Positions 7,760 through 16,262 of a DNA stretch of 64,000 bases are shown here, in pieces. Numbering within the stretch: position 1 is the stretch's first letter; the number at the start of each line of letters is the position of its first letter. The notes beneath the pieces are model-generated. The model was not told the origin of the DNA, did no database searches, and saw nothing but the letters and a program-made list of their open reading frames with translations. The stretch is from an uncultured Tenacibaculum sp. (GTDB lineage: Bacteria > Bacteroidota > Bacteroidia > Flavobacteriales > Flavobacteriaceae): positions 744,001-808,000 of the forward strand of contig CANLQH010000001.1 of the NCBI GenBank assembly GCA_947493285.1, read 5' to 3'. The position numbers were made by a program, and so were the translations under genes.

Positions 7760-7789
7760 CTGAGTTGTTGATTTTTATTACTGAATTGT
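7760..7789 (-). promoter_or_regulatory. Paired 21-bp-period operator upstream of the alpha/beta-hydrolase gene
   Basis: Minus-strand half-sites ACAATTCAG (7789-7781) and ACAACTCAG (7768-7760) are 21 bp apart. They sit 62 bases before the hydrolase start. The spacer is also nearly identical to the copy at 6874-6903. Confidence 0.6.
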
Positions 7790-7794
7790 ATTTC

Positions 7795-9951
7795 TTATAA
7801 ATTATCTAATTGATTATCTTTTTTGTTGTCGCTAATTGTCCAAAAGAATCCTATAAAAAAGAACCTATCTGCATTTGGTATTATCGCTTGTCTTTGAAAA
7901 TTTCCGTTAATATCAGGCGTATTTTTATAATTGTATCCAAATACATTTTGAGTTCCCAACACATTATTTACTGAGAAATATAAGATCTTCTGTTGGCTAA
8001 CTAAATATGCCCAATTAAGGCTTACTGAATTGTAATTTTTAGTTTTATTATTTAAGAATCCTACTTCGTTTGGATTGGTATAATTTCTACCAGAAGCAAA
8101 ATTGTAACTAAACCCAACTTGACTTTTCCAATCTTTAATCCAACGTTTTCCAACAACAGATAAATTATGAGTAGATGCAAAACCAGGAGTAGCTTTTGTT
8201 GGGTAGTTTTTATAATCTCTTTCTGTATCTAAAAGTGAATACGAAATCCAATAATCTAAGTTCTTTATGCTCTTGTTGTCTCTCCAAAACACATCTATTC
8301 CTTTTGCGTACCCTTCTCCTAAATTAGAATAGTTTGAAGTAGGCAAACTAAACTGCGTATCGTATTTTACTAAATCTTGATATTTTTTATAATACCCTTC
8401 TACCCTAAGAATTTGTTTATTTTTTACATATTGATAATTCGCAATAAAATGAGATGTGTTTTCTGCTGAAAAATCTGTATTAAATTTTAAATATTCATTC
8501 TTCGGGTTTTGATAAAAACGACCATAAGCCAATGAAAACTGAGAATTATCTCCAGATTTATATGCCAGTGATGCTCTTGGAGAAACAGTAAACTCATTCA
8601 GTAACTCTGAATACTCGCCTCGTATTCCAATTTTAGAAGCTAACTCTTTAGAAAAGAAAATATCTGCCTCTACATAACTTCCGAAAATGTTATTATCAAA
8701 TCCGTAATTGAAATTGCCGTTTGTAGCTCCTTTATAATTTTCTTTAAAATCGGTAACAAAATACTCCGCTCCAAAGTTTAATTTAAATCGATTAGAAAAG
8801 CCTTTTTTTAGTGCTACTTTAAAATGCGCAGAATTTTCTTCATCAATAATTTTATCATCTAAAACATTCATATCAGAATAATCGTTTGTATAACTTACCC
8901 CTGTTGCAATTTTCCATCCGTCTCCAAAACTATTTTTATAAGATGTATTAAAATATAAGTTTCTATTTGTTAACCCGAAACGAAATCCTTCATTATAATT
9001 TATATCTTCCTGAACCAAGTCAAAATCAGTGTAACTAAATGCTCCGTACATTTTTAATAACGATTCGTTTTTAAACTTAAATCTATAAACTGCTTCTCCA
9101 CTTAAAGCCTGCACAGGCTTGTTCCATTTATTTCTATCTGGAAATAATTCTTGATATGGTTTTAAATTGATATAAGAAGCATTTACACTTAATGAGTTCT
9201 TTCCAAAAACCTGCGTATTACCAACACCCAAACCAACAGTCATAAAAGCCAAGTCTGTTTTTTCTTCTAAAGCTTCATCGGTAGTATTTAATAATAGAAC
9301 ACTTGATAGTGCTTGTCCGTATTCTGCCGAATATCCACCTGTTGAAAATGTAATTCCTTTAAACAAAAAAGGTGAAAAACGTCCACGAGTGGGGATATTT
9401 CTTGCTGATGGAGCATAAGGTGTAAATACACGAATTCCATCCACAAACATTTGTGTTTCTTCTGCCTCTCCTCCACGAACAAATAATCGTCCGTCTTCAT
9501 CTACAGTTGATGTTCCTGGTAAAGTTTGTAAAGCGCCAACAAAATCACCCAAAGCACTAGCTGTTGTAACCACATCTAAAGGTTTTAAAGCAGTTACTTT
9601 AGCATTATCTCCTGCCTCGAAAGTTCCTGCATTAATGGTTACAGCATCTAAGGTATTAACATCTTCACGTAATTTAACAGTTAGCTTTTCCATTTTTGAA
9701 ACATCAGCAGTTAAAGAAAATGTTTCGAAAGAAATAAAAGATACTATTAAGGTTTGTGTTCCTTTTTCAGAAGTTTTAAAATTAAACTCTCCTTTTTCAT
9801 TCGATGAACCTCCATCGTAAGTTCCATCTAAATATACATTTGCGCCTTCTATAGGTACTCCTTTTTTATCAGTTACAATTCCATGAATTATTGATTGCGA
9901 AAACCCTGACAATTGTAAAAACACAAATAGTAAAAATATCGTTGCTCTCAT
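7795..9951 (-). CDS. TonB-dependent outer-membrane receptor with carboxypeptidase-like regulatory domain
   Basis: 718 aa: signal peptide (to ~19), carboxypeptidase-D-like beta-sandwich (HGIVTDKKGVPIEGANVYLDG, ~24-100), plug domain (ALGDFVGALQTLPGTSTVDE, RGGEAEETQMFVDGI) and a ~500-residue 22-strand barrel ending in a hydrophobic FFIGFFWTISDN stretch. It imports an unknown ligand with TonB/ExbBD energy. No SusD partner follows, so it is not a standard polysaccharide locus. Its neighbours are a periplasmic esterase, a DUF2141 protein and a TPR protein, which suggests uptake and hydrolysis of a small esterified or peptide ligand. The promoter holds the same operator type plus a 41-bp dyad. Confidence 0.9.
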   Translation of the reverse strand: MRATIFLLFVFLQLSGFSQSIIHGIVTDKKGVPIEGANVYLDGTYDGGSSNEKGEFNFKTSEKGTQTLIVSFISFETFSLTADVSKMEKLTVKLREDVNTLDAVTINAGTFEAGDNAKVTALKPLDVVTTASALGDFVGALQTLPGTSTVDEDGRLFVRGGEAEETQMFVDGIRVFTPYAPSARNIPTRGRFSPFLFKGITFSTGGYSAEYGQALSSVLLLNTTDEALEEKTDLAFMTVGLGVGNTQVFGKNSLSVNASYINLKPYQELFPDRNKWNKPVQALSGEAVYRFKFKNESLLKMYGAFSYTDFDLVQEDINYNEGFRFGLTNRNLYFNTSYKNSFGDGWKIATGVSYTNDYSDMNVLDDKIIDEENSAHFKVALKKGFSNRFKLNFGAEYFVTDFKENYKGATNGNFNYGFDNNIFGSYVEADIFFSKELASKIGIRGEYSELLNEFTVSPRASLAYKSGDNSQFSLAYGRFYQNPKNEYLKFNTDFSAENTSHFIANYQYVKNKQILRVEGYYKKYQDLVKYDTQFSLPTSNYSNLGEGYAKGIDVFWRDNKSIKNLDYWISYSLLDTERDYKNYPTKATPGFASTHNLSVVGKRWIKDWKSQVGFSYNFASGRNYTNPNEVGFLNNKTKNYNSVSLNWAYLVSQQKILYFSVNNVLGTQNVFGYNYKNTPDINGNFQRQAIIPNADRFFFIGFFWTISDNKKDNQLDNL

Positions 9952-9997
9952 TATATAGTTGATTATATCGTTATTGTTTATTTACGATACAAAAGTG

Positions 9998-10038
9998 CAA
10001 CTCGAACTCTTCTTTTTATAAAAAGAAATACCGAGTTG
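9998..10038. promoter_or_regulatory. 41-bp dyad in the TonB receptor promoter
   Basis: CAACTCG at 9998-10004 mirrors CGAGTTG at 10032-10038, and TTCTTTTTA mirrors TAAAAAGAA in the centre. The arms overlap the proximal half-site of the operator at 10031-10060. It may be an operator or an mRNA hairpin in the receptor leader. Confidence 0.5.
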
Positions 10039-10060
10039 TAAAATTTAAGTGATGAACCGT
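10031..10060 (-). promoter_or_regulatory. Paired 21-bp-period operator upstream of the TonB receptor
   Basis: Minus-strand half-sites ACGGTTCAT (10060-10052) and ACAACTCGG (10039-10031), 21 bp apart. ACGGTTCAT fits 8 of 9 positions of the LytTR-type consensus [TA][AC][CA]GTTN[AG][TG]. It is 80 bases before the receptor start. Confidence 0.55.
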
Positions 10061-10169
10061 AGCTTAGGTAAAACTAATTAACAATACACTTTTGCACTCT
10101 ACAATTCTTGCTAAATTAGCAGCGTTAAATGTTTAAAAATTGTATTTTTACATAGTATAAAAACGTACA

Positions 10170-10817
10170 ATGGCACACGATTTAAGCGACTACAGAAAAT
10201 CATACGAAAAACAAGAATTACTAAAAAGTAATTGCCCTGAAAATCCGATGGAACTTTTCAGAGATTGGTTTTTTGTTGCAGATGAATCTGAAATGGTAGA
10301 TGAAGCAAATGCAATGACTATTTCGTCTATAGGTATTGATGGATTTCCTAAAAGCAGAGTGGTATTACTAAAAAAATACACTTGGGAAGGTTTTATTTTT
10401 TACACGAATTACAATTCTGAAAAAGGAAAAGCTATCCAAGCTAATAACCATGTTTGTTTGTCTTTTTTCTGGGCAGGCTTAGAGCAACAAATTATAATAA
10501 AAGGTAAAGCTGAAAAGCTCCCAGAAAACTTATCAGACGGCTATTTTGAATCTAGACCAGACGGAAGTAAATTAGGTGCTTGGGCTTCTAACCAAAGTGA
10601 AGTTGTTACCTCTCGTGAAGAACTTGACAATCAATTAAAAAACTTTGAAAACCAATTCAAAGGAAAAGAAATTACGCGTCCACCTCATTGGGGAGGTTTT
10701 ATGGTAAAACCGGTATCTATCGAGTTTTGGCAAGGGCGTCCAAATAGAATGCACGATCGCATTAGATATACTTTACAAGAAGATTTTTCTTGGAAAATTA
10801 ACCGATTAGCTCCTTAA
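10170..10817 (+). CDS. pdxH: Pyridoxamine 5'-phosphate oxidase
   Basis: An FMN-dependent oxidase that makes pyridoxal 5'-phosphate from pyridoxine or pyridoxamine phosphate, the last step of vitamin B6 synthesis and salvage. At 215 aa it has the normal length. Family marks: SRVVLLKKY (FMN contact), GFIFYTNYNSEKG, the RPDGSKLGAWASNQS region, and the C-terminal EFWQGRPNRMHDRIRY signature with W-x-G-x-x-x-R-x-H-D-R. Cytosolic homodimer. It stands ahead of the SixA/Ppx pair with a 30-base gap, so it may be co-transcribed. Confidence 0.95.
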   Translation: MAHDLSDYRKSYEKQELLKSNCPENPMELFRDWFFVADESEMVDEANAMTISSIGIDGFPKSRVVLLKKYTWEGFIFYTNYNSEKGKAIQANNHVCLSFFWAGLEQQIIIKGKAEKLPENLSDGYFESRPDGSKLGAWASNQSEVVTSREELDNQLKNFENQFKGKEITRPPHWGGFMVKPVSIEFWQGRPNRMHDRIRYTLQEDFSWKINRLAP

Positions 10818-10847
10818 TTTTTATATTTACATAGCTATAAAATTAAA

Positions 10848-11336
10848 ATGAAAACACTTTATATCGTTCGTCACGCAAAATCATCATGGAAATATGATAG
10901 CGTTGCAGATATTGACAGACCTTTAAAAGAGCGTGGTATTAATGATGCGCATTTATTATCTAAATATTTAGCTAAAGAAATAAAAAAACCAGATGTTTTT
11001 ATTTCTAGTAGTGCAAATAGAGCCTTACATACTGCCGTTATTTTTTGCGAAAACTTTAGCTATCCTTTATCTAACTTGCAAATAAAGCGTCAACTATATA
11101 GCTTTAGCGATGGCTATTTAGTAAAAACAGTAAAAGCGCTAGATGATAGTTTTGACAGTGCTATTATTTTTAGTCATGATCATGGTATTAATAGCTTTGT
11201 AAATAAATTTGGAAGTAAACCTATAGCTCATGTAAGTACTTGTGGAGTTATTGGAATTCAATTTAAAGACAAACATTGGAAAAACATTAAAAAAGGAATT
11301 ACCACTTTAGTAGAATTCCCAAAAAATCATAGATAA
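10848..11336 (+). CDS. SixA-like histidine phosphatase
   Basis: A 162-aa minimal histidine-phosphatase (phosphoglycerate-mutase superfamily) protein with the catalytic RH at residues 8-9 (LYIVRHAKSSW) and a second His in SHDHG. SixA relatives dephosphorylate phosphohistidine in phosphorelay or PTS proteins; the target is unknown here. It is followed after 11 bases by a Ppx/GppA gene, a common pairing in flavobacteria that suggests a shared role in phosphate or polyphosphate metabolism. Confidence 0.85.
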   Translation: MKTLYIVRHAKSSWKYDSVADIDRPLKERGINDAHLLSKYLAKEIKKPDVFISSSANRALHTAVIFCENFSYPLSNLQIKRQLYSFSDGYLVKTVKALDDSFDSAIIFSHDHGINSFVNKFGSKPIAHVSTCGVIGIQFKDKHWKNIKKGITTLVEFPKNHR

Positions 11337-11347
11337 ATCTATATATT

Positions 11348-12241
11348 TTGAAAATTAAAAAATATGGCGCTATTGATATAGGATCTAATGCTGTACGATT
11401 ATTAGTAGCCAACGTTATAGAAGAAAAAAACAAAGAACCACAGTTTAAAAAATCATCTTTGGTTCGTGTTCCTATTCGTTTAGGAGCCGATGCTTTTGTT
11501 AGCGGTACAATTTCTGAAGATAATATTAATAGAATGATTGACGCCATGGAAGCTTTCAAATTAATAATGAAAGTTCATGGTGTAGAAAAATATAAAGCTT
11601 GCGCTACTTCAGCAATGAGAGAAGCAGAAAACGGAATTGACGTTGCTAATACTATTTTAAAAAAGACTCAAATAGAGATTGATATTATAGATGGTAAAAA
11701 AGAAGCTGCAATTATTTCATCTACAGATTTAAATCAATTAATAGAATCAGACGCTACTTATTTATATGTTGATGTTGGTGGTGGTAGTACTGAGTTTACC
11801 CTATTTTCTCAAGGAAGAATTATCAACTCAAAATCTTTTAAGATTGGTACTGTTCGTTTAATTAACAATAAGAAATCTGAAAACAAGGCTATCTTTAAAA
11901 AAGTACAAGAATGGATTCAAGAAAATACTAAAAACTACAAACGTATTTCTTTAATTGGTTCTGGTGGTAACATTAATAAACTTTTTAAAATGTCTGGTAG
12001 AGATGCTGGAAAACCAATATCATATATCTACTTAAATGCACAATATCAGTTCTTAAAAAAGATGAGTTATAAAGAACGAATTTCTGAATTAAGTTTAAAC
12101 CCAGATAGAGCTGATGTTATTGTTCCTGCAACAAAAATTTACCTTTCGGCTATGAAATGGAGCGGTGCTAGAAAAATATTTGTTCCTAAAATAGGTTTGT
12201 CAGACGGGATAATTAAAAGCTTGTATCTCAACAAATTATAA
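11348..12241 (+). CDS. Ppx/GppA-family phosphatase (exopolyphosphatase type)
   Basis: 297 aa with the ASKHA fold: phosphate-1 loop GAIDIGSNAVRLL (~7-19), catalytic Glu region SAMREAENG, and phosphate-2 loop VDVGGGSTEF (~141-150). It hydrolyses terminal phosphates of polyphosphate or pppGpp. It lacks the C-terminal HD domain of longer Ppx proteins, so it is the short single-module form. The apparent start is TTG at 11348, since no in-frame ATG lies between it and the preceding stop. It is probably translated from the sixA transcript. Confidence 0.88.
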   Translation: MKIKKYGAIDIGSNAVRLLVANVIEEKNKEPQFKKSSLVRVPIRLGADAFVSGTISEDNINRMIDAMEAFKLIMKVHGVEKYKACATSAMREAENGIDVANTILKKTQIEIDIIDGKKEAAIISSTDLNQLIESDATYLYVDVGGGSTEFTLFSQGRIINSKSFKIGTVRLINNKKSENKAIFKKVQEWIQENTKNYKRISLIGSGGNINKLFKMSGRDAGKPISYIYLNAQYQFLKKMSYKERISELSLNPDRADVIVPATKIYLSAMKWSGARKIFVPKIGLSDGIIKSLYLNKL

Positions 12242-12279
12242 CCCAGTTTAACAACTCTTTAACATTCGTTTTTTTTTCA

Positions 12280-12287
12280 TATATTTG
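12280..12287 (+). promoter_or_regulatory. Promoter -7 box (TAnnTTTG) of the OmpA-family gene
   Basis: TATATTTG matches the Bacteroidota primary-sigma -7 consensus TAnnTTTG. A TTT sits at 12258-12260, a suitable distance for the -33 region. The predicted leader is ~70 bases. Confidence 0.6.
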
Positions 12288-12362
12288 TTTAGATGTGACT
12301 TTCACTCCCCCTTGTGTGTCATATTATAAAGCTAAATAATCACAAACAAATTATTATTTATT

Positions 12363-14447
12363 ATGAAAAAATTACTATTAACGGGGGTACTTTTTGCTAT
12401 TGGTTTTTCCGGATCTGCACAAGATTTACCTACCAATGCTGAACCAGGAAAATGTTATGTTCGTTGTAAAACTCCAGAAGTTTGGAAAAACGAAGATGTA
12501 ACAATCGAGGTAGCGCCGGCATACAAAAGAATTGTAACACATCCAGCTGAATACAAAACCGTAACTGAACGTGTTTTAGTTGACGAGGGGAGTCAAAAAT
12601 TAGTTATTGTACCTGCTAAGTACGGAAAAGAAACTTATTCTGTAGTTACTAAAGAAGCTGCACAACGTATCGAAAAAGCTTTAGGAAGACCTTCTTCAGC
12701 AACTGAAACTGTTGTAACTAAAGAAGCTGCACAAAGATTAGAGGTTATTCCTGCTAAATATGAAATGCGTGATGTCGTTGTTACTGTAAAAGAAGCAACT
12801 CAACGTGTAGAAATTGTTCCTGCTAAATACGAAACAAGAGATGTTGTGGTAGTGGTAAAAGAAGCTTCACAGCGTTTAGTTAAAGTACCTGCAAAAACAA
12901 GTACTGTTGATGAAGTTGTAGTTACTAAAGAAGCATCTCAACGTTTAGAGGTTGTACCTGCTAAATATGAAATGAGAGACGTTGTTGTTACTGTTAAAGA
13001 AGCAGGGCAACGTATCGAAGTAGTACCAGCTAAATACGAAATGCGTGATGTAACAGTTATGGTTAAAGAAGCGTCTCAACGTTTAGAAGTTGTACCAGCT
13101 GTTTATGCTACAGAAACCATTTCTTACAAAAAGAGAGATTATGGTTCTAAATTAAGCATCATTCCTGCTGCATTTAGCAACGATAGCGAAACTATTGAGG
13201 TGAAAGCAAAATCTGCAAGATGGCAAATGAGCGAAAAAGCTCCTGATTGTGAATCTTCAGACCCTAATGACTGTCGTTACTGGTGTTTTAAAGAAGTTCC
13301 AGCTCAGTTTCAAACTGTTAATAAAACAGTTTTAGATAGAGATGCAAGTACTGTTTCTAATCCAACATGTAACGAAAGTACTTCGCCTACTCAATGTGGA
13401 ATGGCTACATATACTAAAAGAGTTTTAAAAACTCCTCCTACAACAAGAGTTATTGATATTCCAGAAGTAACTAAGGTTATTAAGAAAAGAGTTATGACAA
13501 CTCCTCCTACTACTAGAACTATAGATATTCCAGCAGTAACTAAAATTATTAAGAAGAGAGTTATGACAACTCCTCCTACTACTAGAACTATTACTATTCC
13601 TGAAGTTACAACTACTGTTAAAAGAACAGTTATTACTCCAGAAACTACAAGAGTTGTTGAAATTCCTGAAGTAACTAAAATCGTTAAGAAAACAGTTATG
13701 GTTACGCCACCTACAACTAGAGTAATTGATGTACCTGCAGTAACTAAAGTCATTAAGAAGAGAGTTATGGCAACTCCTCCTACAACTAGAACAATTGCAA
13801 TACCAGAAGTTACAACTACTGTTAAAAGAGACATTCCTGCGGTTAACAGTACTAAAGTTATTGCTATCCCAGAAGTAACTTCTACAATGACAAAAACTGT
13901 AATGACAGCACCTCCAACAACAAGAGAAATTAAAGGAGATCCTATATACAGAACTTTAAAGAAAACTGTTTTAGTAAAAGATGCTTGGAAAGAAGAAATT
14001 CCTGTAGCTGCTAAATATAAAACTATTACTAAAGAGGTATTAGTTTCTAAAGGAGGTTTAACTTCATGGAAAGAAGTAGAATGTAAATTAGTTGTAAATA
14101 CACCGTTACCAATTAACTGGAACCTAGGTAGTGCAACTTTAACATCAGGAGCTAAACGTTTAATTGACTCTAGATTATTACCAATCTTAAAAGATGGTGT
14201 TGCTGTAGCTATTGAATCTCATACAGATTCAAGAGGTTCAAAAGATAGCAACCAATCTTTATCTGAAAGAAGGGCACAATCAGTAGTAAACTACTTAATT
14301 TCTAAAGGAATTAACCCGAGTCAGTTAACTGCTAACGGTTTTGGTGAAAACAGATTAACTAACAGATGTGCTGACGGTGTTTCTTGTACAGAGCGTGAGC
14401 ATGCTGCAAACCGTAGAACTACATTTAGAGTTATTAACCAAAAGTAA
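12363..14447 (+). CDS. Repeat-rich OmpA-family outer-membrane protein
   Basis: 694 aa. Signal peptide to ~20 (FSGSAQ). Residues ~50-270 contain about eight degenerate repeats with the cores VTKEASQRLEVVPAKY and EMRDVVVTVKEA. Residues ~285-350 are a Cys-containing insert (CESSDPNDCRYWCFK, CNESTSPTQC). Residues ~350-525 carry about seven repeats with the core TPPTTRTIDIPAVTKVIKKR. A bridge leads to a C-terminal OmpA-like peptidoglycan-binding domain (~590-690: SHTDSRGSKDSNQSLSERRAQS). The likely role is to span from the cell surface or outer membrane to peptidoglycan. The repeats are also strong at DNA level, which predicts copy-number variation between strains. It has its own promoter and a strong terminator. 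Confidence 0.85.
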   Translation: MKKLLLTGVLFAIGFSGSAQDLPTNAEPGKCYVRCKTPEVWKNEDVTIEVAPAYKRIVTHPAEYKTVTERVLVDEGSQKLVIVPAKYGKETYSVVTKEAAQRIEKALGRPSSATETVVTKEAAQRLEVIPAKYEMRDVVVTVKEATQRVEIVPAKYETRDVVVVVKEASQRLVKVPAKTSTVDEVVVTKEASQRLEVVPAKYEMRDVVVTVKEAGQRIEVVPAKYEMRDVTVMVKEASQRLEVVPAVYATETISYKKRDYGSKLSIIPAAFSNDSETIEVKAKSARWQMSEKAPDCESSDPNDCRYWCFKEVPAQFQTVNKTVLDRDASTVSNPTCNESTSPTQCGMATYTKRVLKTPPTTRVIDIPEVTKVIKKRVMTTPPTTRTIDIPAVTKIIKKRVMTTPPTTRTITIPEVTTTVKRTVITPETTRVVEIPEVTKIVKKTVMVTPPTTRVIDVPAVTKVIKKRVMATPPTTRTIAIPEVTTTVKRDIPAVNSTKVIAIPEVTSTMTKTVMTAPPTTREIKGDPIYRTLKKTVLVKDAWKEEIPVAAKYKTITKEVLVSKGGLTSWKEVECKLVVNTPLPINWNLGSATLTSGAKRLIDSRLLPILKDGVAVAIESHTDSRGSKDSNQSLSERRAQSVVNYLISKGINPSQLTANGFGENRLTNRCADGVSCTEREHAANRRTTFRVINQK
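12570..13190 (+). repeat. Coding tandem repeats, type 1 (KEASQRLEVVPAKY unit)
   Basis: A roughly 27-residue unit (about 80 bp) recurs with variation inside the OmpA-family gene. The recurring block is acting as two beta-rich half-units, KEA-QR-E-VPAKY and MRDVVVTV. Confidence 0.75.
13410..13935 (+). repeat. Coding tandem repeats, type 2 (TPPTTRTIDIPEVTK unit)
   Basis: About seven Thr/Pro/Val-rich units of ~27 residues, spaced at about 80 bp, with near-identical DNA such as ACTCCTCCTACTACTAGAAC. They are unrelated in sequence to the type 1 units upstream. Confidence 0.75.
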
Positions 14448-14490
14448 TTCTAACACTACTATATTACTTCTAACAAAGTAAATCAAAGCG

Positions 14491-14520
14491 AAAACCGAGC
14501 TAATTAGCTCGGTTTTTTTT
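14491..14520 (+). terminator. Rho-independent terminator
   Basis: AAAACCGAGC-TAAT-T-AGCTCGGTTTT palindrome followed by a T tract, ending the OmpA-family transcript. Confidence 0.9.
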
Positions 14521-14641
14521 GTATAACTATACCAACACCTTACATAACAAAACTTCTACACATAATACTCTTATAAAGCTATTATTTACAACAGTTATAA
14601 AATAAATAAACATCGTTTAATTCAACTCCGTATATAAAAAT

Positions 14642-14674
14642 AAAACCCCGATAGTATGTTCTATCGAGGTTTTA
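14642..14674 (-). terminator. Terminator of the DUF389 gene
   Basis: AAAACCCCGATAG pairs with CTATCGAGGTTTT (one mismatch) 24 bases beyond the DUF389 stop. The rest of the 250-bp gap 14448-14697 holds nothing else I can name. Confidence 0.75.
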
Positions 14675-14697
14675 ATAAAGTATATTTTTTAATACAA

Positions 14698-16149
14698 TTA
14701 CTTAATACGTTGTACAAATAAAGTATCTAAGCCTAATTCTTTTTGAGCCCAAACTCTTAATTCTTTTTCATTCTTTATAATAATTGAATCTTTAATTTTA
14801 TCATTCCATTTTACTGATAACTCAGGAATTGTATCAATTTTAATAAAATCTTTTGAAGTTAAAATATTTGAAAAACTAATTGATTTAATATCATTAAATC
14901 TAATTTTAGCATCTTTAGCAATAGAACTAAAAGGTATTGCGTTTTTATCTCTATTTGATGCTTCTTGCTCCACTCTTTGATTCAAAGATGTTATCGTACT
15001 TTTTAAATCTTCTATTTCTTTATGAAGTCCTTTAATGATATTATCTTTTTGATCTAAATCAGCAATAGCTCTATCATAAGCATCAACAACCCTATCAACA
15101 CTTCGTGCTTTATTTTCATTAATTACTAATTGATATGAATCTATTCGTGGATATGATTTTAATTCATTTCTTAAAAAAGTTTCTGTAGCATCAGAAACAT
15201 CTCCATTAAAAAACAAATTAATTTTTTTGGTATCTGTATGAATTTTTTGTCGTTGTAACCATAAATCTTTATTAGATTCTATCTCATCCTTTAAAAACTT
15301 TGCATAACTCGCTTTAACCACACTTTCTTGATATACGCCTATAAATATATATATTGCTGGGATCATTACTAAAACTGCTACAAAAGAAGCTAATTGAGCA
15401 ATTCTTTTTCTCTTTACCGAATTCACATACCTAATCATAGTGAATCCTAATAATTTTAATACTAAGAATGTTGCTAAAGCAATAAAAATAGTATTAATAG
15501 TAAATAAATACATGGCTCCCAAGAAGTAATCGAAATTACCAATTGCCAAACCATAACCTGCTGTACAAAGTGGTGGCATTAAAGCTGTTGCAATCGCAAC
15601 ACCAAAAATTACCGAAGCTATTGTTCCTTTTTTTGTTCTTGCAATAATTAAGGCTAATCCTCCAAAGAATGCTATTAACACATCTCTAATATCTGGTCTT
15701 ACTCTTCCTAAAAGTTCTGAAGTTTCTTCTTTTAAAGGAAACAAAAAGAAGAATAAAAATGCGGTTAACAAACTTAACACAATCATCGTAGCTAAGTTGA
15801 TCATTGATTTTCGTAATGTATCAATATCATTTATAGCTATCGACATACCGATACCCAAAATTGGCCCCATTAATGGTGAAATTAACATGGCTCCAATTAC
15901 CACTGCTGTTGAGTTTGCATTCAGTCCAATAGATGCTACAAATATTGAGCAAATCAAAATCCAAGCGGTGGCACCTTTAAACGGAATATCATTTTTTATC
16001 GCTTCAATCGTAGCTTCCTGATCAGTATCATGACGAAAATCTAATAACTCTTTTAGAAATTTTGTTGAACTCTCCCACAAACCTTTTGCATCTTCTTGAA
16101 CTGCTTGTTTTGATTGCTCTACTTTTTCTTCTTGATTATTTTCTTCCAT
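14698..16149 (-). CDS. DUF389 family multi-pass membrane protein
   Basis: The start at 16149 (MEENNQEEKVEQ) is chosen over an upstream start at 16209. A Glu-rich cytoplasmic N-terminus (~50 aa) precedes the DUF389 membrane core with about six TM helices (~65-275). Typical segments are NSTAVVIGAMLISPLMGPILGIGM and ATALMPPLCTAGYGLAIG, both conserved in the family. A long periplasmic or cytoplasmic C-terminal part follows with a coiled coil (~360-400). Transport or channel activity is suspected in the family but not established. It stands alone, downstream of a peptidase gene terminator. Confidence 0.85.
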   Translation of the reverse strand: MEENNQEEKVEQSKQAVQEDAKGLWESSTKFLKELLDFRHDTDQEATIEAIKNDIPFKGATAWILICSIFVASIGLNANSTAVVIGAMLISPLMGPILGIGMSIAINDIDTLRKSMINLATMIVLSLLTAFLFFFLFPLKEETSELLGRVRPDIRDVLIAFFGGLALIIARTKKGTIASVIFGVAIATALMPPLCTAGYGLAIGNFDYFLGAMYLFTINTIFIALATFLVLKLLGFTMIRYVNSVKRKRIAQLASFVAVLVMIPAIYIFIGVYQESVVKASYAKFLKDEIESNKDLWLQRQKIHTDTKKINLFFNGDVSDATETFLRNELKSYPRIDSYQLVINENKARSVDRVVDAYDRAIADLDQKDNIIKGLHKEIEDLKSTITSLNQRVEQEASNRDKNAIPFSSIAKDAKIRFNDIKSISFSNILTSKDFIKIDTIPELSVKWNDKIKDSIIIKNEKELRVWAQKELGLDTLFVQRIK

Positions 16150-16208
16150 ATTTTTTTGACTTTTTGTTAGCGGAAAGATACAAAATTCCACTTTTAAACG
16201 CCTAAACA

Positions 16209-16237
16209 AAAAACTCGAAGAAATATCTTCGAGTTTT
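16209..16237 (-). terminator. Terminator of the C1 peptidase gene
   Basis: AAAACTCGAAGA-AATA-TCTTCGAGTTTT: a near-perfect stem with a T run on the minus strand, 26 bases past the peptidase stop. Confidence 0.85.
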
Positions 16238-16262
16238 AATTTAATCTATAATTATTATACGG

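Noticed and set aside
7795..9951. Treating the receptor cluster as a polysaccharide utilisation locus
   Set aside because: No SusD-like lipoprotein, glycoside hydrolase or sulfatase is adjacent.
13391..13834. Open frame of 147 codons on the minus strand
   Set aside because: It is the antisense of the Thr/Pro/Val repeats of the OmpA-family gene; its own repetition mirrors the sense strand.
12570..13935. Regular ~80-bp repeats considered as a CRISPR array
   Set aside because: The repeats are in frame within one coding sequence, vary in a codon-like way, have no unique spacers, and no cas genes are near.
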